DNA from: Pseudomonadota bacterium
GTDB lineage: Bacteria > Pseudomonadota > Alphaproteobacteria > Rhodospirillales > UBA2165
Direction of reading: 5' to 3'
NCBI GenBank assembly: GCA_027592155.1
Contig: JAQCKY010000228.1
Span: forward strand, 1-5,169
DNA: 5,169 nt
Shown: in pieces, positions 1 through 4,011 of the stretch
How the letters are laid out: the number at the start of each line of letters is the position of its first letter
Position numbering within the stretch: position 1 is the first letter of the stretch
Notes under the pieces: model-generated
What the model was told of the DNA's origin: nothing
The model's input: only the letters and a program-made list of their open reading frames with translations
Database searches by the model: none
Translations under genes and position numbers: made by a program

Positions 1-2
1 AT

Positions 3-227
3 CAACAAATCGAGATGAAGTTCGTGGACCGCGCGAAGGCAGCTAAACTTGCGATGCAGCATCGTGGATTGCTGAGACAAAACAAACAAAAAGCGAAACA
101 GGAATTCAATATCGATTGGGAGCGATTCGCCAAGCCGATCAAGATTGAAGAAGAGGTCGATGAGCTTGAGGAAATAATAGCGAATCCACAGAAGGTGTTG
201 GGGCTGACGACTGAGTCGGAATCGTGA
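3..227 (+). CDS. C-terminal end of an unrecognised charged protein (5' truncated)
   Basis: This reading frame is open from the first complete codon of the window and ends at TGA 225-227, giving 74 visible residues. A Met codon lies at 15, but no Shine-Dalgarno sequence stands before it and the frame is open upstream of it, so I read this as the tail of a longer gene. The visible part is strongly charged: a basic stretch (RAKAAKLAMQHRGLLRQNKQ), then an aromatic patch (FNIDWERFAKP), then an acidic, probably helical segment (EEEVDELEEII). I do not recognise a family. It could belong to the mobile element or to the flanking host chromosome; the window does not show an element boundary. The frame is well supported, the function is unknown. 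Confidence 0.5.
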   Translation, partial: QQIEMKFVDRAKAAKLAMQHRGLLRQNKQKAKQEFNIDWERFAKPIKIEEEVDELEEIIANPQKVLGLTTESES

Positions 228-283
228 TTATAGGACGTTCGCCAAGTTGCCGAGAGGATGAGGAAGAGACACGAACGTAATTA

Positions 284-406
284 ATGTCGAAGCCTATGAT
301 TGATGATGCGGTGGGATATTCCCTTCCCTTCCCGCGCGGTATGATCCTTGAATCGGTGCGTCCCGACGGGGACTTTATCAAGCCGGTTGAATCGGGGGAA
401 AATTAA
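284..406 (+). CDS. Possible 40-aa leader ORF before the 370-aa gene
   Basis: ATG at 284 opens 40 codons (MSKPMIDDAVGYSLPFPRGM and 20 more, ending VESGEN) and stops at TAA 404-406. An in-frame TAA at 278-280 fixes this as the furthest upstream ATG. The only purine-rich stretch upstream (AGGAAGAG, 261-268) is 15 bases away, longer than normal, so initiation would be weak; ATG 296 is an alternative in-frame start. No protein family is recognised. The reason to list it is position: its stop codon overlaps the first bases of a segment (405-414) complementary to the Shine-Dalgarno region of the next gene. A ribosome finishing this ORF would cover that segment. It may equally be a chance ORF in an untranslated leader. 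Confidence 0.25.
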   Translation: MSKPMIDDAVGYSLPFPRGMILESVRPDGDFIKPVESGEN

Positions 407-433
407 CCTTTCGCCCCCCGGTTCCCGGCTTGA
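378..433 (+). promoter_or_regulatory. Nested stem-loop in the leader of the 370-aa gene
   Basis: TCAAGCCGG (378-386) is the exact reverse complement of CCGGCTTGA (425-433), and inside it CGGGGG (393-398) pairs with CCCCCG (415-420). The two GC-rich stems are nested and leave an apical loop at 399-414. No T-run follows, so it is not a typical terminator. It sits 12 bases before the Shine-Dalgarno sequence of the gene starting at 459, and its loop contains the anti-Shine-Dalgarno segment listed separately. The pairing is seen in the sequence; a role in translation control is inferred. Confidence 0.6.
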
Positions 434-453
434 GCCGATTTTCGCGAAAGGTT
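405..453 (+). promoter_or_regulatory. Anti-Shine-Dalgarno / Shine-Dalgarno pair
   Basis: AACCTTTCGC (405-414) is the exact reverse complement of GCGAAAGGTT (444-453), which contains the ribosome binding site GAAAGG (446-451) of the ATG at 459 (7-base spacing). The anti-SD segment lies in the loop of the 378-433 stem-loop, so pairing with the SD would form a pseudoknot. Without the 378-433 stem it would form a simple long-range hairpin. Either way the SD would be hidden. The SD also overlaps a 10-bp perfect palindrome, TTTCGCGAAA (440-449), which could be a second way to occlude it or a protein-binding site. Confidence 0.5.
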
Positions 454-458
454 TTCCA

Positions 459-1571
459 ATGGATTCCCCTTTGATCGCTAAATTGAAATATATTCGAGAT
501 GATCTGAGGGCTAATGCACCAAAAAACCTCGCTTATGGGTGCAATTTCTTCGAATGTCGCCAAAAAGAATATGGAGTAGGGGTGATATGTTCGGTGAGAA
601 TGGATGCAAACGTCCAGCAATTTATGGATCGTAAGAGTAACGGGGAAGAGGCTCTCCCGGACCATTGGGAGGTGTGGAGTAAATCCTGCCCCGATGACTC
701 ATCCGCTGGCACGGTGTGCCAGTTTCACCTAGAACAGTTCCACCAAATAGACCGGTACGGAGATAGAAAATTCCGCGTTACCACGGTTGCCAATTTTACC
801 CCTGAACACACCCGGCAATTATATCAATTCCGGAAGATGGCGTATAAGGCTGGAAATCTCTTGACCATGCTCCCGAAGTCAATACTCACTGCCGCACAAA
901 TTAGTTCTAAGGATCTGGAATCGATTGGGAGGGGGTCAGTATTCGGCGGCGGAAGATTTGATTCGAACAAGTGGTACCAGAGTTGGTTGAATGGCATGAT
1001 GAATTTCGGTACGAACCCCCCCAAAGGATATGAGACGGGTGAAGTTTTTGTTTACGGGTCTGACTATTGTAGGCGAGACCTGCCTGTAGTCTCAGCGGGG
1101 ATATGGGAGGGCATTTCATGGATAGGCGTAGACGACATATTCAGCCTTTCTCTCGATTTGATCAATAAATTGATTGAGCTTTGTGAAGCTGAATCGATCA
1201 AGCCGGAGGAAGATTCTGAGGCGGATCAAAGCGAAGCTGATGTTGAACCACCGGAAACGGAACCGTTCGTTCTGAACGAGCTACAGATTTCCATTCGGGC
1301 GGCGCTCGATGGTGTTGCGATGCAAGTCGAACAATTGGCCAAGGCTTGTAGAGTGGCAACAAGCAGGCTTTACAAAGATAACGGTATACACGAACTCAAA
1401 GAACACAATTTGGTCGATCACCGAGACGGCGTGGGTTATTTCCGTCCCGATTCGCTTCCTCCGGAAGCTATCCTGATCCCAAAGGCAACGGCGAAGCTGC
1501 CGAAAAAAGTTAAAAAGCCTGCGGGAAATAGCATTCGCAAGGCTGGGAAAAAGAAGGGAAAAAGAGGGTAA
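459..1571 (+). CDS. 370-aa hypothetical protein with winged-helix-like domain and basic tail
   Basis: I chose ATG 459 because GAAAGG lies 7 bases upstream. The frame is open further back to a TTG at 348, but that start has no ribosome binding site and would run through the structured leader. Residues 1-245 match no family I recognise. They contain aromatic-rich segments, an FGGG-R-FDSNKWYQSW stretch around 162-176 and a Gly/Trp-rich patch GIWEGISWIGVDD (214-226). An acidic, proline-containing linker follows (about 246-268, EEDSEADQSEADVEPPETEP). Residues about 270-334 look like a winged helix: ISIRAALDG, then a helix with LAKAC, then TSRLYKDNGIHELKEHNLVD, then a short wing ending GYFRP. The tail (342-370) has 13 Lys/Arg among 29 residues. 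The C-terminal half therefore suggests a DNA- or RNA-binding protein. It looks less GC-rich than the genes downstream. A hairpin terminator candidate follows it. The product is a cargo or regulatory protein of unknown function. Confidence 0.85.
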   Translation: MDSPLIAKLKYIRDDLRANAPKNLAYGCNFFECRQKEYGVGVICSVRMDANVQQFMDRKSNGEEALPDHWEVWSKSCPDDSSAGTVCQFHLEQFHQIDRYGDRKFRVTTVANFTPEHTRQLYQFRKMAYKAGNLLTMLPKSILTAAQISSKDLESIGRGSVFGGGRFDSNKWYQSWLNGMMNFGTNPPKGYETGEVFVYGSDYCRRDLPVVSAGIWEGISWIGVDDIFSLSLDLINKLIELCEAESIKPEEDSEADQSEADVEPPETEPFVLNELQISIRAALDGVAMQVEQLAKACRVATSRLYKDNGIHELKEHNLVDHRDGVGYFRPDSLPPEAILIPKATAKLPKKVKKPAGNSIRKAGKKKGKRG

Positions 1572-1607
1572 AAAGTCGCCCTAAAAAACTTGTTTCGTGC
1601 TTTCGAT

Positions 1608-1643
1608 AATGCTTGCGGTTCAGTAGACCTGCGAGCATTTTTT
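1608..1643 (+). terminator. Stem-loop with T-run after the 370-aa gene
   Basis: AATGCTTGCGG (1608-1618) pairs with CTGCGAGCATT (1629-1639) over 11 positions, two of them G-T, around a 10-base loop. A run of six T (1638-1643) follows or overlaps the 3' arm, the usual form of an intrinsic terminator. It would end transcription of the 370-aa gene. The next gene's Shine-Dalgarno sequence begins three bases later, so this hairpin is also the immediate leader of the 59-aa gene and could act as an attenuator. Confidence 0.65.
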
Positions 1644-1656
1644 GTGAAAGGACGAA

Positions 1657-1836
1657 ATGAAAACGACCGTAAGAAGGGATGATGATCTCGATCTCGAATC
1701 GTTCATCGCGACGATTCCCAGCGCGGAGAAAATTCGCGCTCGTATGAAAACCAATGCCGATGAGACGTCGGTACTTCGCAAGCTGTTGCGGCTGGCTGTC
1801 ACTAAAGAACAGGCGGCGAAAGGGGGTGCGGAATGA
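1657..1836 (+). CDS. 59-aa small protein, possible ribbon-helix-helix regulator
   Basis: ATG 1657 is preceded by GAAAGGA (1646-1652), four bases away, and the frame ends at TGA 1834-1836. That stop overlaps the ATG of the next gene (ATGA, 1833-1836), a sign of translational coupling. The protein begins MKTTVRRDDD, has a middle segment LDLESFIATIPSAEKI, and ends with an amphipathic helix-like stretch DETSVLRKLLRLAVTKEQ (36-52). A short basic strand at the N-terminus followed by two helices within about 50 residues fits the size and rough pattern of ribbon-helix-helix (Arc/CopG-type) DNA-binding proteins. The second helix has the SxxLRKLLRxA look seen in that group, but the match is weak and by eye only. 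Its place directly before an excisionase-type HTH gene suggests a role in control of the element. The reading frame is far better supported than the function. Confidence 0.75.
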   Translation: MKTTVRRDDDLDLESFIATIPSAEKIRARMKTNADETSVLRKLLRLAVTKEQAAKGGAE

Positions 1837-2051
1837 CCCTCTCCGTCTCTCCCACAGCCGATCAAGGCGGACAGGCCGGTCAAGTCCCGCTGCTATTGAC
1901 GTACAGACAAGCGGCGAAAGCCCTGGCCATCGGGGAACGGACTCTCGCCTCTCTTGTGGCGGCGGGAAAAATAAAACCTGTACGCATTGGTTCGTCGGTC
2001 AGATTTTCACCCGATGCACTGCGAGCATTTTGCGCGGCACAACAATCGTAA
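1833..2051 (+). CDS. Excisionase/AlpA-type helix-turn-helix protein
   Basis: The 72-aa product matches the excisionase-family DNA-binding domain (MerR-like HTH_17 fold). LLTYRQAAKALAIGERTLAS (21-40) is the HTH with the typical 'L-T-x-x-x-A-A-x-x-L-x-I-x-x-R-T' pattern. LVAAGKIKPVRIGSSVRFSP (41-60) gives the helix end and the wing with the characteristic VRIGxxVRF. DALRAFCAAQQ closes the domain. A short Gly/Gln-rich N-terminal extension (about 1-18) precedes it. Its start is fixed by GAAAGGGGG (1818-1826) six bases upstream and by the ATGA overlap with the 59-aa gene. Proteins of this type bind DNA beside attachment sites as recombination directionality factors, or activate integrase transcription as AlpA does. 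With an integrase about 2 kb downstream, either role is plausible here. The family is clear; Xis versus AlpA-like regulator cannot be decided from sequence alone. Confidence 0.9.
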   Translation: MTLSVSPTADQGGQAGQVPLLLTYRQAAKALAIGERTLASLVAAGKIKPVRIGSSVRFSPDALRAFCAAQQS

Positions 2052-2072
2052 TTTCTTTCCAATCCACAAAAA

Positions 2073-2102
2073 AAGCGGTACCACCTTGCACGGCGACCGC
2101 TT
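2073..2102 (+). promoter_or_regulatory. Stem-loop just before the prim-pol ribosome binding site
   Basis: AAGCGGT (2073-2079) is the exact reverse complement of ACCGCTT (2096-2102), with a 16-base loop. An A-run (2068-2074) precedes it and overlaps its first bases, and the Shine-Dalgarno AAAAGGA (2104-2110) starts one base after it. There is no T-run on the + strand after it. The loop contains CCTT (2084-2087), which could pair with AAGG of the SD, but four bases may be chance. It probably shapes the leader of the prim-pol mRNA. Confidence 0.45.
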
Positions 2103-2116
2103 CAAAAGGAACCCAA

Positions 2117-3622
2117 ATGCAAATTAATCATATGTCAGACAAGTCTGTTCTACAAGATGCCAAGTCTGTTCTACAAGATGCTTTGACTTACGCAATACGC
2201 GGCTGGTACGTCATACCTGTTGCGTTTCGCAGCAAGGTCCCGTATGACCCGATCATCAAAAAAAACATGGCAGAGTGGCAAAAAAAAGTATCGACCGATC
2301 CGGTGCAAATTGAAAAATGGTTCAGCGGCGAATTATTGAATGTCGGTGTACAGTTGGGGCCGATCAGCGGCGTGATCGACGTCGAACACGATACACCGGA
2401 AGGGAAACAAATCTGTGAGATGCTGTTGGGCGAATGTATGACGCCGACGTTCACATCTCACAAGTCGACACATCGTCTTTTTATGGTCGATGACCGACTT
2501 CCAAAAATCAATAAAATCACAACGCTCGTTGACGCGGACCTCAAACCCTGTCTGAGCGGGAAACCCGCCGTCGAATTTCGGCTTGGTTGCGGAGGAAAGG
2601 GGATGCAGAGCGTGTTCCCGCCGTCGGTTCATCCGTCTGCGGCACGCTACAAATGGGTACATGGTCTCAGCCCCACTGACGTCACACCGATCCCGCTTCC
2701 CCAATCAATGCTGGATCATTTGCTCACGTTTCACGCACTCAAGAGCGGTGACGGAATCGGCGGGACAGCCAGCAACGAACCGGCAACCCCAGCACAGGTG
2801 AAACTCTATCAGTCTGATCCTGCAACGGTTACGGAAGGGAGGCGGAACGACACGCTGGCGTCGCTTGTTGGGAAGCTAGCATTGGGGATGAGAACCGAGT
2901 CACTTCACGACGTCGACACACTGGCGATGCAACTTAACCTATTGAAATCAATCGCCAAATCATACACCCCGCCTTTGGACGACCGCGAGGTCGAACAGGT
3001 TTTCAGGTCGATTATTACAACTGAGCAGCGGCGACGAGCTGCGGGCGAGTTCGATTGGCGGATCGTGATTGTCCGGACTGATCCCCCGATTTATGAAATC
3101 CATTCGGCGTCGTTTGTCGACGGCAAGATCGTGGTTAATGCTCTGGACATCGTTCGTCCGTCTCGTTTGCGAGAGCAAGCACTGTTGCAGGGGGAGCGAA
3201 TATTGCCACTCGACTTTGAAAAGCAATGGAAAGCCAAACTCTCGGAGAAGCTCATCAACGACGCCGAGCGGATCGACGGCGACCCGACCTTGAGTCGTCA
3301 ACGGATCATCCTGAGCGTGGTCGCCGAGTACGTGGCGCGCGGCATCTGCCGCGATGTGACTGATGATGACGGCGTGGTGGACTGCTGCTGCCGGTCCGGG
3401 GTGTTGCCCGATGGCACATTCATATTTGGGTTTAAAGACCTGCTCTTCCTCGTGACCGAACGCCTGAAAGGGACGACATCACGAGACCTGTGCGCGGCAC
3501 TGAAGGTACTCGGCGTGACTCCCAACCCGCCAATGACCAAGCTTGCCGACGGCAGTACCCGACGGTTTCGTCGGTTAACCCTGGAAGGCCGACAACTGCT
3601 AGCCGACTTGACTGACTTTTGA
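2117..3622 (+). CDS. Bifunctional DNA primase-polymerase (prim-pol), helicase-less
   Basis: ATG 2117 is chosen because AAAAGGA (2104-2110) lies six bases upstream; the open frame reaches back to 1754 but there overlaps two good genes. ATG 2132 is a second in-frame choice. The 501-aa protein has an N-terminal prim-pol domain of the archaeo-eukaryotic primase superfamily (about 22-205). Its marks are GWYVIPVAFRSKVP (29-42), the acidic metal-binding motif IDVE (D88, E90), STHRLF with H119, VEFRLG (152-157), and FPPSVHP with YKW (167-180). Residues 240-303 (GRRNDTLASL to PPLDDREVEQVFRSI) resemble the primase C-terminal 1 domain. The rest (311-501) resembles the tail of planctomycete and phage prim-pol proteins and may end in a winged helix; it has three adjacent Cys (423-425). 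No Walker A motif is visible, so a host or other helicase is needed. It would prime and extend DNA during replication of the excised element. Residues 9-22 hold a tandem duplication. A hairpin spans its stop codon. Confidence 0.92.
   Translation: MQINHMSDKSVLQDAKSVLQDALTYAIRGWYVIPVAFRSKVPYDPIIKKNMAEWQKKVSTDPVQIEKWFSGELLNVGVQLGPISGVIDVEHDTPEGKQICEMLLGECMTPTFTSHKSTHRLFMVDDRLPKINKITTLVDADLKPCLSGKPAVEFRLGCGGKGMQSVFPPSVHPSAARYKWVHGLSPTDVTPIPLPQSMLDHLLTFHALKSGDGIGGTASNEPATPAQVKLYQSDPATVTEGRRNDTLASLVGKLALGMRTESLHDVDTLAMQLNLLKSIAKSYTPPLDDREVEQVFRSIITTEQRRRAAGEFDWRIVIVRTDPPIYEIHSASFVDGKIVVNALDIVRPSRLREQALLQGERILPLDFEKQWKAKLSEKLINDAERIDGDPTLSRQRIILSVVAEYVARGICRDVTDDDGVVDCCCRSGVLPDGTFIFGFKDLLFLVTERLKGTTSRDLCAALKVLGVTPNPPMTKLADGSTRRFRRLTLEGRQLLADLTDF
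2140..2181 (+). repeat. Perfect 21-bp tandem duplication at the start of the prim-pol gene
   Basis: Two identical 21-base units (2140-2160 and 2161-2181) stand directly side by side and keep the frame, giving KSVLQDA twice (residues 9-15 and 16-22). Identity is complete, including third positions, which points to a recent slippage event. The second copy leads into the normal prim-pol helix (DALTYAIRGW), so the first copy is probably the added one. Confidence 0.95.
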
Positions 3623-3642
3623 CGGGAGGCAAAATCAGTCAA
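3608..3642 (+). other. Stem-loop spanning the prim-pol stop codon
   Basis: TTGACTGA-C-TTTT (3608-3620) pairs with AAAATCAGTCAA (3631-3642): 12 base pairs with one bulged C (3616) around a 10-base loop that includes most of the stop codon. No T-run follows, so on its own it is not a standard terminator. It could protect the mRNA 3' end or act together with the next hairpin. Confidence 0.5.
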
Positions 3643-3655
3643 ATCACTCTTAACT

Positions 3656-3684
3656 AAAACGTATTTATAACGAATTACGTTTTT
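3656..3684 (+). terminator. AT-rich stem-loop with T-run after prim-pol
   Basis: AAAACGTA (3656-3663) is the exact reverse complement of TACGTTTT (3676-3683), with a 12-base loop and one more T at 3684. The 3' arm supplies the T-run. The stem has only two G-C pairs, so termination would be weak, but its place 34 bases after the prim-pol stop fits. As DNA it is also an AT-rich dyad suited to easy melting. Confidence 0.4.
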
Positions 3685-3710
3685 GATTGATTGGGTGATT
3701 TCCTTACTAT
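3683..3710 (+). promoter_or_regulatory. Possible sigma-70-type promoter for the integrase transcript
   Basis: TTGATT (3683-3688) and TACTAT (3705-3710) are separated by 16 bases and each match the -35/-10 consensus at four or five of six positions. The spacer contains the first TTGGGTGAT motif (3691-3699), which would place an operator inside the promoter. Transcription would begin near 3717 and leave a leader of nearly 300 bases before the integrase. Promoter rules in planctomycetes are poorly known to me, so confidence is limited. Confidence 0.35.
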
Positions 3711-3771
3711 GTAACCATTGTGTTTATTACAAGTTAAGGATGATCACCCAACCCTTTTATTGGGTGATTTC
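3690..3771. repeat. Three TTGGGTGAT motifs in alternating orientation
   Basis: ATTGGGTGATTTC occurs as a perfect 13-bp direct repeat at 3690-3702 and 3759-3771. Between them the 9-bp core lies inverted as ATCACCCAA (3743-3751). The middle copy can pair with the right copy (9 bp, 8-base loop ccctttta) or with the left copy. The left pairing extends through TCCTTA (3701-3706) with TAAGGA (3735-3740) to about 15 bp. The arrangement fits binding sites for a repressor, an Xis or Int arm-site cluster, or short iterons. Confidence 0.7.
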
Positions 3772-3784
3772 ATGGTGAGTTGAT

Positions 3785-3994
3785 ATGAAACTTCTAACTG
3801 TACTGGCGATTTTCAAAGGTTGTGAATCTCGTTCAGATCAAAGAGAGTTTTCCACAACAACGATACCCCCCCATGGCCGACCGCTGGCCCGGTTCGCACC
3901 GATTTGCCGACGAACGCGACACGGCAACGTGATTCCGCCATTGCAAGGCGATGCATTTTCAGATCTAATGTTGCAAGCCCCCGCTTGGGGCTGA
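3785..3994 (+). CDS. Weak 69-aa ORF upstream of the integrase
   Basis: ATG 3785 has GGTGA (3774-3778) upstream, which can pair with the 16S rRNA 3' end, and the frame runs 69 codons to TGA 3992-3994. That stop overlaps the first of two GAAAGG sites before the integrase, the layout of translational coupling. The product (MKLLTVLAIFKGCESRSDQR at the start, rich in Arg and Pro later) matches no family I recognise and has a composition typical of a chance frame. It may be a leader peptide for the integrase or nothing at all. Confidence 0.22.
   Translation: MKLLTVLAIFKGCESRSDQREFSTTTIPPHGRPLARFAPICRRTRHGNVIPPLQGDAFSDLMLQAPAWG
3849..3857 (+). other. Single DnaA-box-like 9-mer
   Basis: TTTTCCACA fits the relaxed DnaA box consensus TT(A/T)TNCACA. 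It lies near the TTGGGTGAT repeats and downstream of a primase gene, which is a reasonable place for an origin. One copy alone can occur by chance, and no second good match was found nearby. Confidence 0.25.
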
Positions 3995-4006
3995 AAGGTG
4001 AAAGGT
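3976..4006 (+). promoter_or_regulatory. GC hairpin and doubled ribosome binding site before the integrase
   Basis: AGCCCC (3976-3981) pairs with GGGGCT (3987-3992) around a 5-base loop. Directly after it GAAAGGT occurs twice in tandem (3993-3999 and 4000-4006). The second GAAAGG (4000-4005) is six bases before ATG 4012 and is the likely Shine-Dalgarno; the first is too far for that ATG. The doubling may be slippage or a ribosome standby site. Confidence 0.6.
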
Positions 4007-4011
4007 AAATT

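Larger units (their letters stand above)
3623..4011. other. 389-bp intergenic region between prim-pol and integrase
   Basis: No well-supported gene lies here. The first part (to about 3770) is clearly AT-rich and holds two hairpins, a promoter-like pair and three TTGGGTGAT motifs. The second part (about 3850-4000) has ordinary composition, a DnaA-box-like 9-mer, a weak ORF and a hairpin before the integrase ribosome binding site. The single features are listed separately. Candidate roles for the whole are integrase control region, attachment-site flank or replication origin. Confidence 0.6.

Noticed and set aside
235..278. Inverted repeat ACGTTCG / CGAACGT after the first gene
   Set aside because: Seven bases with a 30-base loop and no T-run; weak as a terminator, and no other sign of a regulatory site.
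360..373. Small hairpin GTCCC-GACG-GGGAC followed by TTT
   Set aside because: A five-base stem is too short for a confident terminator, and it lies within the possible leader ORF just before the stronger 378-433 structure.
348..458. TTG start at 348 giving a 407-aa version of the 370-aa protein
   Set aside because: No ribosome binding site before the TTG; the added 37 residues run through the structured leader; ATG 459 has GAAAGG at a 7-base spacing.
1605..1610. GATAAT as a -10 box for the 59-aa gene
   Set aside because: The nearest -35-like TTGTTT (1590-1595) is only 9 bases upstream, and the start of transcription would fall inside the terminator hairpin.
1629..2031. 13-base direct repeat CTGCGAGCATTTT at 1629-1641 and 2019-2031
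   Set aside because: One copy is part of the terminator hairpin and the other codes for LRAF in the excisionase-type gene. A single 13-base match in 5 kb is not rare enough to call an att or binding site.
1754..2116. Upstream extension of the prim-pol frame giving a 622-aa protein
   Set aside because: The extension overlaps the 59-aa and excisionase-type genes in another frame, has Arg/Ser-rich chance composition, and a good ribosome binding site with ATG exists at 2104-2119 directly before the conserved domain.
2333..2704. 123-codon open frame on the minus strand
   Set aside because: It lies entirely antisense to the prim-pol domain and has no recognisable motif or ribosome binding site support.
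3874..3933. 19-codon ORF MADRWPGSHRFADERDTAT as an integrase leader peptide
   Set aside because: No ribosome binding site (preceded by a C-run), and it ends about 80 bases before the integrase start.
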